64,000 nucleotides of DNA from contig NZ_JAMBOO010000018.1 of NCBI RefSeq assembly GCF_023715895.1, forward strand, positions 1 through 64,000, read 5' to 3'. Below the pieces are notes generated by a model. The model saw nothing but the letters and a program-made list of their open reading frames with translations. It searched no databases and had not been told where the DNA came from. This DNA is from Domibacillus indicus (GTDB lineage Bacteria; Bacillota; Bacilli; Bacillales; Domibacillaceae). The translations under genes were made by a program, and so were the position numbers. Positions 1 through 8,865 of the stretch are shown here, in pieces; positions within the stretch are counted from its first letter, which is position 1, and the number at the start of each line of letters is the position of its first letter.

Positions 1-9
1 AACTTCATA

Positions 10-126
<117 letters not shown>

Positions 127-145
127 AGCATAATGATCTGTATTG

Positions 146-193
146 AAAACACGCTCATTCAAATGTAAAATTTGAATGAGCGTGTTTTTTTAT
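146..193 (+). terminator. Intrinsic terminator of the rRNA operon
   Basis: A perfect 15-bp stem (positions 149-163 with 171-185, acacgctcattcaaa and its complement) around a 7-nt loop is followed directly by a long T-rich run. It sits 20 nt after the 5S gene. Confidence 0.9.
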
Positions 194-234
194 TTTTTTT
201 GTAAGATAATGGGTGTGTTTTCAAAGGGATAAAC

Positions 235-260
235 GTTTTAACCTAATAAGGGCAGGGTAG
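235..260 (+). promoter_or_regulatory. Possible sigma-B type promoter upstream of the csbB operon
   Basis: GTTTTA (235-240) and GGGTAG (255-260) are separated by 14 nt and each differs by one base from the B. subtilis sigma-B consensus (GTTTAA, GGGTAT). csbB of B. subtilis is known to be sigma-B controlled, which makes the match more interesting, but the site is about 335 nt from the start codon. Otherwise the 200-596 interval shows no recognised gene. Confidence 0.25.
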
Positions 261-386
261 AGTAAATTTGAATACATGTGAAAGTGACACTGCCTTCTTC
301 CTAGATTCCACTCATTTAAAGGAATCATTTCGTTTATCTTTTATTATGTCTAATCGGGGTGTAAAAAGCATAAAAGGTGGAGGTGG

Positions 387-482
387 ATGAAGCATAGGAG
401 TAATCCTCTTTTTTATTTTCCTTTTGATTTCTTTTCAAAAAGAATGTTCAAAGCATTTTTAGCTAATAATATAAGGAGTTGA
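387..482 (+). CDS. Candidate 31-aa small protein, unrecognised
   Basis: ATG at 387 follows a GGAGGTGG stretch closely, and the frame runs 31 codons to TGA at 480-482. The predicted peptide is Phe-rich in its first half (LFYFPFDFFSKRMF). It resembles no family I know. The Shine-Dalgarno spacing is short and there is no separate terminator, so it may be a chance ORF in the leader of the csbB operon. Confidence 0.2.
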   Translation: MKHRSNPLFYFPFDFFSKRMFKAFLANNIRS

Positions 483-596
483 TACCTATACCTTCACATC
501 GGATAAGGTCACCTAAATCATGAAGCGGGCGAGTGGACTATCCACCTGCTTGAAAAGAATGATGAATTAAGACGTAAAGAGACGGAGGATGACAGG

Positions 597-1565
597 ATGA
601 AACCAGTAAAAATTTCATATATTATTCCAGCTTACAATGAAGCTGAAAATATCCCTAAAGTACTTCAGGCCATCAATCAAGAAATGAATGGTCAATTCTA
701 CGCATATGAAGTTATTTTTGTTGATGACGGAAGTGCTGATGATACACTGGATGTTATAAAACAGCTGGCATTTCATTGTAAAGAAGTTCAATATATCTCC
801 TTTACCCGCAATTTTGGAAAAGAGTCTGCTATGCTGGCAGGTCTTCAGCATGCCCAGGGTGATGCGGTTATTTTGATGGATGCCGATTTGCAGCACCCGC
901 CTTCTCTTATTTCCCAGCTGTTAAAAGGATATGAAGAAGGGTATGACCAAGTTATTGCCAAGCGAAATCGAACTGGTGATTCTCCTGTTCGCTCTATTAT
1001 TTCCTCTTTCTTTTATCGACTTGTTAACCATACAGTCGACGTAAAACTGACAGATGGAGAAGGCGATTTCCGTCTTTTAAGCCGCAGAGCAGTGAATGCC
1101 TTGTTAACGCTAAGTGAAGGAAATCGATTTTCTAAGGGATTGTATTCATGGATCGGATATGGACAGAAAACCATATCTTATGAAAATGTAGCCAGAGAAT
1201 GTGGCGAAACAAAATGGTCTTTCCCAAAACTTCTGAATTACGCCATTGATGGGATTGTTTCGTTCAACCATAAGCCTCTTCGTGCCTGCTTTTACACAGG
1301 AGCGCTTGTGTTATTTATGTCGCTTGTTTATATAGCCATCACTTTTGTTCAGATCATGCGGACAGGGGTGGTCGTTCCTGGATACTTTACTCTTATCTCT
1401 GCTGTTCTTTTTTTAGGCGGGGTTCAGCTTGTTTGTATGGGTATTATCGGAGAATACATTGGAAGAATTTATAACGAAACGAAAAAGCGGCCTCATTATT
1501 TAATTCAGCATACGAGTATTGGGGCACCAAAAGAAAAGAGAGAAAAACATGCCATTTATTCCTAA
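597..1565 (+). CDS. csbB: Polyprenyl-phosphate glycosyltransferase, GT2 family (CsbB-like)
   Basis: 322 aa. An N-terminal GT-A fold of the DPM1/GtrB type has the YIIPAYNE start, DDGSADDT (metal/sugar-nucleotide binding, residues 43-50) and MDADLQHP (94-101). Two membrane helices follow near residues 232-255 and 268-290. Enzymes of this family load a sugar from a nucleotide donor onto undecaprenyl phosphate on the inner face of the membrane. The start has a GGAGG site at 584-588. The gene heads an operon with a GtrA-type flippase and a YfhO protein. In B. subtilis and Listeria this trio adds GlcNAc to lipoteichoic acid outside the cell (established for CsbB/GtcA/YfhO). The same role here is inferred from gene content. 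Confidence 0.88.
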   Translation: MKPVKISYIIPAYNEAENIPKVLQAINQEMNGQFYAYEVIFVDDGSADDTLDVIKQLAFHCKEVQYISFTRNFGKESAMLAGLQHAQGDAVILMDADLQHPPSLISQLLKGYEEGYDQVIAKRNRTGDSPVRSIISSFFYRLVNHTVDVKLTDGEGDFRLLSRRAVNALLTLSEGNRFSKGLYSWIGYGQKTISYENVARECGETKWSFPKLLNYAIDGIVSFNHKPLRACFYTGALVLFMSLVYIAITFVQIMRTGVVVPGYFTLISAVLFLGGVQLVCMGIIGEYIGRIYNETKKRPHYLIQHTSIGAPKEKREKHAIYS

Positions 1566-1965
1566 TGAATTTTTGAAATTTATTATTGTTGGTGTCATTA
1601 ACACCGGTCATTATTATGCGGTGTACATACTCATGCTGCATGGATTGGGATTACATTTTTTTGCCGCGCATATGATCGGTTTTCTCAGCAGTTTAATCGG
1701 CTCTTTTTTCTTAAACACGCTATATACGTATAAAGTAAAGCCGACTTGGTCCGCGTTTATCCGGTTTCCATTAACGCAGCTGTTTAATACAGGGATGACA
1801 GCTGTGTTATTATATCTGTTTGTTGAACAGTTTGGTATGAACAGTAGTATCGCGCCGCTTGTGGCCGTTTTCTTTACGCTGCCCGCTACGTTTATTCTGA
1901 CAGGGAGAATTTTAAAAAAGCCATGCAAAAAAGAGAAAACACATCTACATTCTTACATAAAATAA
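1549..1965 (+). CDS. GtrA family membrane protein, putative polyprenyl-phosphate-sugar flippase
   Basis: 138 aa from ATG 1549; an in-frame TTG at 1519 is less likely because no Shine-Dalgarno site precedes it. Four membrane helices and the FLKFIIVGVINTG start are typical of the GtrA/GtcA family (PF04138). Its start lies 17 nt inside the end of the glycosyltransferase gene and its end overlaps the next gene by 43 nt, so the three genes are tightly coupled. Family members move polyprenyl-phosphate-linked sugars across the membrane. B. subtilis splits csbB/yfhO from its gtcA homologue; here they are together. Confidence 0.85.
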   Translation: MPFIPNEFLKFIIVGVINTGHYYAVYILMLHGLGLHFFAAHMIGFLSSLIGSFFLNTLYTYKVKPTWSAFIRFPLTQLFNTGMTAVLLYLFVEQFGMNSSIAPLVAVFFTLPATFILTGRILKKPCKKEKTHLHSYIK

Positions 1966-4559
1966 GCCCTTCAGGAAAAAAGGCTTCTTTTTTCTTTTTA
2001 TTTTTATCGAGCTTAATTATGGCTCTTTTGAGTCATTTGTTTTTTATTGTGCAATGGTTTGATGGGCAGTACATGACAGGTATGAATGATGGCTTGTCAC
2101 AAATGCAGCCTTTTAAGGAACTGCTTTACAATGAATTTAAAAAAGGCGAATTTTTTTATTCTCCCGATTTTGGGCTGGGCGGGAGTATATATACACAGCT
2201 TAGTTATTATTTTTTTAATTCGATCGTTTTTCTTCTTACAGCAGGTGTAACATTTGTTCTGGAGAGTATAGGACTCATTGGAAAGCCGGATCTTTTTTAT
2301 TGGGCGGATGCCATTTTAGTTGTCAGCGTCCTTAGGCTGACCGTCATTTTGATGATAACGACGCTTTACTTTCGGTACATGACTCTCTCAGCACTACCTG
2401 CTTTTGTTGGTGCGGTTGTTTATGGTACAAGCATTATTTACTTTCGGTATGTGACCTACTGGGAATTTTTTTCGGATTCGATGATTTGGCTTCCACTGCT
2501 TTTAATCGGTGTTGAAAAAGTAATACGGGAAGAAAAGCCATGGTTTTTTCTTGCGGCTGTTTCGATCAGCTTATTTGATAGCTTTTACTTTTCTTATGTT
2601 AACTTTTTGCTTGCAGGCATTTATATTTTATTCCGGTGGATTTTCAAGCTCTCAGAAGGAGAAACACCTGTAAAAAAACAAATTAAGCTGTTTTTGCTGA
2701 CCGGTATTGCGGGGTTTGGCATTAGTGCTTTTTCTTTTATTCCTGCTGTATATGGATTCTTAAATAATTACCGGCCGCCTTACACGGAGCAAATTCCTCT
2801 TATTGGTTTTACTGATAACTTTTTAATCAACGGCCTAATCGTATATATACCCGCTTTTGTCGTATTGAGTCTCATGCTTGTTTCTTTATACCAAAATCCG
2901 TTGTTCCGTTTTTTTGCTTTTATGACGATTCTTTTAGTCCTTTTACATATGAGCCCGTTTGCGGCCAGTGTTTTTAATGGTTTTTCAGCCCCGCAGTATC
3001 GATGGGAGCATCTTTTGTCTCTTACGGTGGGCGGTACAGCTGCGGCTGCACTCTCTATTCCGATTCAAATTAAACGAAAAAAGCTTATGATTGCTTTTGC
3101 CTGCGCAGCTGTGTTGTATATTCTTTTTTATGTGCTGGACCCTGTCATAACGTTCCAGCGTGCAAAAGATGCCTGGATGGGTGTTTCCGCATTTATAGTC
3201 GTGGCTGCCTTCTTTGTTCTTGTTATCCGGAAAAGCCGGCATATAAAATTAATAATGGCGCTGCTCATTCTTTTAACAAGTATAGGGGTGGCGAACGCTT
3301 ATCAGGAAAACCGCCTGTCGGTTTCAGGAACATCTTTTAACGTGTCCAAAGAGTATATGAATAGTGATCAATACCGAGGTGCTGACCAGCAAAAGGTGAT
3401 TGCCTTGATTCAGGAGCAGGAAACCGACCCGCTTGCCCGGATTGATTGGACACTTCAGCGTCGGAACAATACACCAATCATTCATGGCTTCAAAGGAATG
3501 AGTGCTTACTCAAGCATTTTAAATGAGCATCTTTTATTCTTTTACTTAAAAGATCTCTATATAGATATGGGCTGGGAAAGTGTCAGCCGGTATGGAACAC
3601 TTGGAGATCGTGCTAATTTAGAAAGTCTGTTAATGGGCAAATATTATATCAAGAAGAAAGAAAAAGAAGCTGTTCCGTATGGATTTAAGGAAGCTGCCTC
3701 TGCCGGCGAATACGTTGCATATCAAAATGAAAATCTCCTTCCGTTTGTCCGTACGACAAGTACCGTATTTTCAGAACGGGAATTAAAGAATGCTTCACCC
3801 GTGGCAAAAGAACATGCTATGCTCTCGGGAATTGTCCTCGATCGTAAAGAGCCGGGAGCTCCTATACCGGAGAGTGCATCCATTATGAAACGTACATCGG
3901 TCGAACCTGTTCATGCCACTTATGAGAAGGATATACTCAAGGTACCCGAAAAAGGCGGGATTGATGTAGTGGTCAATCAGCCCAATCCGTCTGTTAAAGA
4001 TTACTACCTTACCTTTACTTTAAGAGGAATCGATAATAAAGATTCGTATGTACTTCAAGTCAATGAGTATAAAACAACCCGAAAAGCGGCCCGTTCTATC
4101 TATAAGACGAATGTGGATCAGCTGGTGATAAGAGTAAAAGCGAACAGCCGCATTTCCCTTCGTGTGCCAAAAGGAACCTATGAACTAAAGGATGTGCAAC
4201 TGTACGAAGAAACATATGAAGTTCTGCAGGAAGCAAAAGCTGAAAGCCGTCAATCATCCGTCGAAGGGCTTCGCTGGGAAGGAAACCGCATTTCTTTTAC
4301 GTACAACAATACGAATCATAGTCAATACGCAGCCATACCGCTTCCTTACGAAAAAGGCTGGCGTTTAACGGTAAATGGTGAGAAGCAGGAAATCAAAAAA
4401 GCAAATTACGCATTTACAGGCATTGAACTAAAAGAGGGACAAAACAATGTCGAGCTCGTGTATTATCCGCCTTTCTTTTTCCCGCTTCTCGCTTTATCGG
4501 CTTGTACTCTTTTTCTTGTTCTTCTCTTGTTTTACCGAACAAAACGATCCGCTTCTTAA
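1923..4559 (+). CDS. yfhO: YfhO family membrane glycosyltransferase
   Basis: 878 aa. A long multi-helix N-terminal membrane part (about residues 20-460, roughly 12 or more helices) is followed by a large extracytoplasmic region and a last helix near the C-terminus (FFPLLALSACTLFLVLLLF). The N-terminal sequence TGMNDGLSQMQPF fits the YfhO family (PF09586), whose GT-C type members transfer the sugar from the flipped lipid carrier to teichoic acid. The C-terminal part (PYEKGWRLTVNGE, then the helix) matches the usual YfhO tail. It starts within gtrA, with GGGAG at about 1904. A terminator overlaps its stop. Confidence 0.88.
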   Translation: MQKRENTSTFLHKISPSGKKASFFFLFLSSLIMALLSHLFFIVQWFDGQYMTGMNDGLSQMQPFKELLYNEFKKGEFFYSPDFGLGGSIYTQLSYYFFNSIVFLLTAGVTFVLESIGLIGKPDLFYWADAILVVSVLRLTVILMITTLYFRYMTLSALPAFVGAVVYGTSIIYFRYVTYWEFFSDSMIWLPLLLIGVEKVIREEKPWFFLAAVSISLFDSFYFSYVNFLLAGIYILFRWIFKLSEGETPVKKQIKLFLLTGIAGFGISAFSFIPAVYGFLNNYRPPYTEQIPLIGFTDNFLINGLIVYIPAFVVLSLMLVSLYQNPLFRFFAFMTILLVLLHMSPFAASVFNGFSAPQYRWEHLLSLTVGGTAAAALSIPIQIKRKKLMIAFACAAVLYILFYVLDPVITFQRAKDAWMGVSAFIVVAAFFVLVIRKSRHIKLIMALLILLTSIGVANAYQENRLSVSGTSFNVSKEYMNSDQYRGADQQKVIALIQEQETDPLARIDWTLQRRNNTPIIHGFKGMSAYSSILNEHLLFFYLKDLYIDMGWESVSRYGTLGDRANLESLLMGKYYIKKKEKEAVPYGFKEAASAGEYVAYQNENLLPFVRTTSTVFSERELKNASPVAKEHAMLSGIVLDRKEPGAPIPESASIMKRTSVEPVHATYEKDILKVPEKGGIDVVVNQPNPSVKDYYLTFTLRGIDNKDSYVLQVNEYKTTRKAARSIYKTNVDQLVIRVKANSRISLRVPKGTYELKDVQLYEETYEVLQEAKAESRQSSVEGLRWEGNRISFTYNNTNHSQYAAIPLPYEKGWRLTVNGEKQEIKKANYAFTGIELKEGQNNVELVYYPPFFFPLLALSACTLFLVLLLFYRTKRSAS

Positions 4560-4577
4560 AAAAGCGGATCGTTTTTT
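4541..4577 (+). terminator. Intrinsic terminator of the csbB-gtrA-yfhO operon
   Basis: Stem aaaacgatccgctt / aagcggatcgtttt (4541-4554 with 4562-4575) followed by T's. The stop codon of yfhO (4557-4559) lies in the loop. Confidence 0.85.
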
Positions 4578-4643
4578 TGTATAAAAAAAGTATGGAATGG
4601 CAATGAAAAAGGGAGAGGGTTCCTGAAGGGAAGGAGGAGCGGC

Positions 4644-5360
4644 ATGAAAATGTTAAGCTTGGTATTGGCGATAGGCTTTGCTGTTCTTCACTTTTCAGCC
4701 AAGTATATGGTTTTTTTAAAACGTTTTCCAAGAAGCCGGTTTTTATCTTTTGCTGGCGGTATCGCCGTGTCATATGTATTTGTGCATCTTCTCCCGGATT
4801 TACATACGCATCAGCAGGTGCTGGAAAAAGCTCAGAATGGTCTGCTTCGTTTCATTGAGAATCATGCTTATTTGATGGCGCTTATGGGCCTGGCTCTTTT
4901 TTATGGCCTTGAAGAAGTAGTATCGCAGTCCACAAAGAAAAAGGAAACAAAGGCAAACTCAGGTATCTTCTGGCTTCATGTGGGCGTTTTCTTCTTTTAC
5001 AACATGCTGATTGGTTATTTGCTTATTCAAGAAACATTTGATCAAGTACTTGGAATGCTTTTTTATTTTCTTGCCCTGTCCGTTCATTTTATAACGATCG
5101 ACCAAAGTATGCGTGAAGCGCACCAGCATGTATATGACCAATATGGCCGCTGGATTTTAATTTTTGCCGTATTAGTCGGCTGGGCCCTGGGTGCTTTAAC
5201 GGAATTAAAAGAAGCGGCAGTGGCCACAATGTTGGCTTTTTTGTCGGGTGCGCTTATTTTAAATGTCTTAAAAGAAGAACTGCCAAAAGAAAGTGAAAGC
5301 AGCTTCGGCGCATTTGCTGCCGGATTGATTATTTATTCTGCGCTGCTGCTGGCCGTTTAA
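4644..5360 (+). CDS. Multi-helix membrane protein, ZIP-like
   Basis: 238 aa with about seven or eight hydrophobic helices. Two segments recall ZIP metal transporters: FAGGIAVSYVFVHLLPDL near the N-terminus and FLSGALILNVLKEELPKE near the C-terminus. A His-bearing loop (HTHQQ) follows the first of them. The start ATG has an excellent GGAGGAG site. It stands alone between two terminated units. The ZIP relation is suggested by these motifs only; substrate unknown. Confidence 0.6.
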   Translation: MKMLSLVLAIGFAVLHFSAKYMVFLKRFPRSRFLSFAGGIAVSYVFVHLLPDLHTHQQVLEKAQNGLLRFIENHAYLMALMGLALFYGLEEVVSQSTKKKETKANSGIFWLHVGVFFFYNMLIGYLLIQETFDQVLGMLFYFLALSVHFITIDQSMREAHQHVYDQYGRWILIFAVLVGWALGALTELKEAAVATMLAFLSGALILNVLKEELPKESESSFGAFAAGLIIYSALLLAV

Positions 5361-5464
5361 ACAAGCCTTGCTTTGCTTTTGTTTTGCGCTGTTCCAATCT
5401 GTGGCTAATTGTTTAAAAAAAGAAAGAGGGGGAAGGATAAACAAAAAAGAAAAGTGGGGTAAAT

Positions 5465-6553
5465 ATGCCGAGTATTGTTTCTGCCAGTACGTACCACCCT
5501 CCGCATATTGTTGAGCAGGGTCAAACTGCTGCTTTTGCCCGTGAATTATTCAAGGATGACTTCCGGGATATTGAGCGGCTTTTAACCGTTTTTCAAAATG
5601 GGCAAATTCAAAAGCGGCATTTTGCTATGCCGTTATCTTGGTTTGAGCGTGATCACAGTTTACAGGAACGAAATGATCTATATATTGAAAAAGCCGTTGA
5701 ATATGGAACCGAAGCTGTTAAACAGTGTCTGGATGACGAACGCTTTTTACAGCAATCGCTGACAGCAGGCGATATTGATGCCATTTTTTTTATTTCCAGC
5801 TCAGGCATGGCAACGCCAAGCATTGAAGCGAGAATTATGAACTGTCTGCCGTTTTCTGATGAAACAAAGCGGATTCCGATCTGGGGGCTTGGCTGTGCGG
5901 GCGGAGCGGCTGGGATCAGCCGGGCTTATGAATATTGCCTCGCCTTCCCACAGGCAAAGGTGCTCGTGTTAGCGATTGAATTATGCAGCTTAACGTTCCA
6001 GCGAAACGACCGGTCAAAAAGCAATTTGGTTGGAACGTCGCTGTTTGCGGACGGGACGGCTTGTGTGCTTATGACGGGAGACGAAGCTGGGATAGAAACA
6101 AAACGGCCTGTACCGTCTGTTTTAAAAACCGCATCTAAATTAATGCCTAATTCTGAAGATGTAATGGGCTGGGAGGTTAAAAACAGCGGTCTTCATGTCG
6201 TGTTTTCACGGGATATTCCTGTAATTGTCCGAGACTGGCTGGGAGGATTTGTAGATACTTTTTTAAAAAAGGAAGGGTTATCTATGAAGGAAATCACCCA
6301 CTTTGTTGCACATCCAGGCGGAAAAAAAGTGCTGGATGCATACGAAGAAACACTGAAGCTTTCAGCAGAAAAAACACTTCATGCCCGGAACGTTCTTTCA
6401 TCGTTTGGCAATATGTCATCTCCGACTGTTTTGTATGTGCTAGAACAATTTATGCTTGGCAATGTGGAGCAGGGAGACTACGGATTGATGACTGCTTTAG
6501 GACCTGGCTTTTCCGGAGAATTGGTGCTGCTGAAGTGGGGAGAAACAGTATGA
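5465..6553 (+). CDS. bpsA: Type III polyketide synthase (alkylpyrone/alkylresorcinol synthase)
   Basis: 362 aa, normal length for the chalcone/stilbene synthase fold. The catalytic Cys lies in GLGCAGGAAG (around residue 143), the His in FVAHPGGKKVL (about 283) and the Asn in SSFGNMSSPT (about 316), completing the Cys-His-Asn triad. The C-terminal GPGFSGELVLLKW is the typical end. B. subtilis BpsA makes alkylpyrones and alkylresorcinols from long-chain acyl-CoA and malonyl-CoA. The methyltransferase gene overlaps its stop by 4 nt (ATGA), the same pairing as B. subtilis bpsA-bpsB. Confidence 0.92.
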   Translation: MPSIVSASTYHPPHIVEQGQTAAFARELFKDDFRDIERLLTVFQNGQIQKRHFAMPLSWFERDHSLQERNDLYIEKAVEYGTEAVKQCLDDERFLQQSLTAGDIDAIFFISSSGMATPSIEARIMNCLPFSDETKRIPIWGLGCAGGAAGISRAYEYCLAFPQAKVLVLAIELCSLTFQRNDRSKSNLVGTSLFADGTACVLMTGDEAGIETKRPVPSVLKTASKLMPNSEDVMGWEVKNSGLHVVFSRDIPVIVRDWLGGFVDTFLKKEGLSMKEITHFVAHPGGKKVLDAYEETLKLSAEKTLHARNVLSSFGNMSSPTVLYVLEQFMLGNVEQGDYGLMTALGPGFSGELVLLKWGETV

Positions 6554-7074
6554 GCGGCATTTTTTGGCTGTTTATTCTTTTTCTTTGTGTACAGCGAATT
6601 TCTGAGCTTTTTATCGCCAAACGAAATGAAAAGTGGATGCTCAGTCAGGGAGCCTATGAAGCGGGGACACGTCATTATCCATTTATTGTGGCACTTCACA
6701 CGCTTTTTTTCATCAGCTTAATTGCTGAAGTGACCATGATGGAAAAAACGCTCAGCTCAAACTGGCCGGTGTGGCTGACATTGTTTTTGGTTACGCAGCT
6801 TGGGCGGGTATGGACACTTCGCTCACTCGGCCCTTTTTGGAATACAAAAATTATCGTGCTTCCCGGTGCAAAAGTTGTTAAAAAAGGCCCTTATCGCTGG
6901 GTTCGCCATCCAAACTATATCATTGTTACACTTGAATTTATTGTGATACCGCTGCTGTTTCAAGCCTACTACACAGCAATCATTTTCACGCTCTTAAATG
7001 CATGGATGCTGTCCGTCCGCATCGCTGCAGAAGAGCAGGCTCTTACAGATGCTACCGATTTCGGGAAAAGCTAA
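6550..7074 (+). CDS. bpsB: Isoprenylcysteine carboxyl methyltransferase-family protein, phenolic-lipid methylase
   Basis: 174 aa from ATG 6550, with GGGGAG just upstream; the ATGA overlap with bpsA favours this start over one further upstream. Four or five membrane helices and the motif KKGPYRWVRHPNYI near residues 111-124 are the SAM/lipid-binding signature of the ICMT/YpbQ family. In B. subtilis the homologue methylates the phenolic products of BpsA. The same role is inferred from the coupling. Confidence 0.9.
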   Translation: MSGIFWLFILFLCVQRISELFIAKRNEKWMLSQGAYEAGTRHYPFIVALHTLFFISLIAEVTMMEKTLSSNWPVWLTLFLVTQLGRVWTLRSLGPFWNTKIIVLPGAKVVKKGPYRWVRHPNYIIVTLEFIVIPLLFQAYYTAIIFTLLNAWMLSVRIAAEEQALTDATDFGKS

Positions 7075-7079
7075 AGAAT

Positions 7080-7120
7080 AAACAGACGGCAAAGCAGCTG
7101 GCTCTGTCGTCTGTTTACCG
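7080..7120. terminator. Hairpin between convergent genes bpsB and the exonuclease gene
   Basis: aaacagacg (7080-7088) pairs with cgtctgttt (7108-7116), with further partial pairing inside. It could end transcripts from both sides. The U-run is weak, so efficiency is uncertain. Confidence 0.5.
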
Positions 7121-7816
7121 AATAACAGCGAGCCTTTCATAAACTTGTGACAGTGTAGTGATACCCATTTCTTGAAGTTTTTCAACGTACACCGCCCAAA
7201 GCGCCGCAGTAAGACGCGCATCACCAAGAGCATGGTGCCGGCCGGTTATAGGAATTTGATTGTGTTCACAGCAGTCCTCCAGGCGTACATAAGGATTGTC
7301 CGGTTCTGCAATCCGGTACATAAAGGATGTATCGATCAGCCGGTGGGAAAATGGCGTCCGAAAATATTTACGGCTCGCATACGTCATAAAAGCTTTTTCG
7401 TGGCTGGCGTGATGGGCAACGAGAGGAGAAGCCCCGGCAAATTTAAAAAATTGTGCCAGCACTTCAGCCGGCTCAGGAGCCTCTATTAATTCTAATTCCT
7501 CAAGTCCTGTTAATTCCTTTACAAGAGGCGGGAGTGGTTCAGTAAAACGGACCAATGAATAAAATTCATCTTCAACGTGTCTTCCGCATACTTTTACAGC
7601 GCCAATTGATAAAATTTGATCCCCTTTGTCTGGATGAAATCCGGTTGTCTCCAAGTCAAATACAACTACCTGCAATTTGTCGAGCGGGACCGAGGTTGCC
7701 TCCTTTGTTTTTAAATCTCGCTGCAGACTCCGCATAAAAGCGATATCATGACGGCCGCCCTGAAGGCCTGTAAAGCGGTTTCCACTTAAGTTTTTCATAA
7801 AATCATTAAAGCCCAT
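7115..7816 (-). CDS. DnaQ-like 3'-5' exonuclease
   Basis: 233 aa. The DEDDh exonuclease motifs are all visible: VVFDLETTGF (Exo I, residues 49-58), AHHASHEKAFM (Exo II) and HHALGDARLTA (Exo III with the catalytic His). This is the family of PolC/DnaQ epsilon domains. The gene lies 6 nt downstream of a DUF294-type nucleotidyltransferase gene on the same strand. A proofreading or RNA/DNA trimming role is likely, but the substrate is not known. Confidence 0.85.
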   Translation of the reverse strand: MGFNDFMKNLSGNRFTGLQGGRHDIAFMRSLQRDLKTKEATSVPLDKLQVVVFDLETTGFHPDKGDQILSIGAVKVCGRHVEDEFYSLVRFTEPLPPLVKELTGLEELELIEAPEPAEVLAQFFKFAGASPLVAHHASHEKAFMTYASRKYFRTPFSHRLIDTSFMYRIAEPDNPYVRLEDCCEHNQIPITGRHHALGDARLTAALWAVYVEKLQEMGITTLSQVYERLAVIR

Positions 7817-7822
7817 TCTGCA

Positions 7823-8803
7823 TCACCCTTTTGCTATGAATCGCTGTACATAATGATGAAGGGACTCTGCGGTTTTTAAAATATGGCGCAGTTCCCGCTT
7901 GCGGACCGGTCCGAGTGAATCAATGTTTATATAGTGAGAGCTGTCATAGTCGGGCGCGTTTCTCAAGACGCGCAGCCTGAATTCGAGCAGCAGCCGAAAT
8001 GCTTCCTCATATTCCTGCATGCGGCCGTTATGAGCAGAAACAGCTGTTAAAGCCTTCATGCGCAATAAAGTAGAAGAAGCATCAATTCCTTCTTTAACGG
8101 CAAGCACGCGAATGGCATTTACGTAAGGAAGAAAAGCGGATTGTTTTAAATTAAGTGACCCGGCATGCTGGCCGTTTTGTTCCGTGAAAATTTGTCCGAA
8201 AAGGCCAATTGATTTTTTCATAAATTGAATGTTTTCAAAAAAGCGCTTCAGCTTGTGCGGGTTTTTTTTCATGTTTGCAGCCACTTGTTGTTTCAAAGCG
8301 GAAACGGGTTCTTTGTCACCGTGAATCACACGGGCATCATAGATCATATGAAGAGAACGCATCGTATCCAGTGTTTCAGATTCAATCCATAAAGCGATTT
8401 GCTGCTTCCAATCCTCTGCTGATCGGCACCAGACTGGATTAGAACTCATGACTTTTCCTTCACAGTAAGGGTACCCAGCTGCATGTAATCCATCTGAAAA
8501 AGTTCGACCTAAATCTAAAAAATAAGCAGCAGCTTCATCGGTATGGGCCTCGAAGACGATACCATGATCTTGGTCGCTGATGGTGCCTTGTTCAGAACGG
8601 CCGGCGCTGCCAAGCAAAAAAAGGGAATAAGAACAGGGGGGAGAGCCATACTCGTGCTCGTGAATTTGCAGAGCGATCGTAAGAACCCGCTTCATAATTT
8701 CATCGTGGAAGGCATTCAAGCGCTGTGTGGAATGAAGGTGCCGATCTATTTTCGCTTCTTTTTCCTGGCGAATGTTTGCGTACGTTTGCTCCCGCGTTGT
8801 CAT
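7823..8803 (-). CDS. DUF294-type putative nucleotidyltransferase (GlnD-like)
   Basis: 326 aa. The nucleotidyltransferase signature LLGSAGRSEQGTISDQDHG (about residues 63-81) has the G-S and D-x-D elements of the GlnD/DUF294 superfamily. A helical C-terminal half (DUF294_C-like) follows. Such proteins resemble the uridylyltransferase part of GlnD, but substrate is unknown; the usual CBS domains are missing here. It is co-directional with the ammonium transporter gene, though a strong terminator separates them, and it overlaps nothing. The start ATG follows an AAAGGATG stretch. Confidence 0.8.
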   Translation of the reverse strand: MTTREQTYANIRQEKEAKIDRHLHSTQRLNAFHDEIMKRVLTIALQIHEHEYGSPPCSYSLFLLGSAGRSEQGTISDQDHGIVFEAHTDEAAAYFLDLGRTFSDGLHAAGYPYCEGKVMSSNPVWCRSAEDWKQQIALWIESETLDTMRSLHMIYDARVIHGDKEPVSALKQQVAANMKKNPHKLKRFFENIQFMKKSIGLFGQIFTEQNGQHAGSLNLKQSAFLPYVNAIRVLAVKEGIDASSTLLRMKALTAVSAHNGRMQEYEEAFRLLLEFRLRVLRNAPDYDSSHYINIDSLGPVRKRELRHILKTAESLHHYVQRFIAKG

Positions 8804-8825
8804 GATTTTTCACATCCTTTTAAAC

Positions 8826-8863
8826 AATAATACGCAAAGCGCTGCCGCTTTGCGTATTATTTA
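8826..8863 (-). terminator. Intrinsic terminator of the ammonium transporter gene
   Basis: A perfect 16-bp stem (8826-8841 with 8846-8861) around a 4-nt loop, just after the amt stop codon on the minus strand, ending in an A/T-rich tract. Confidence 0.85.
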
Positions 8864-8865
8864 TC

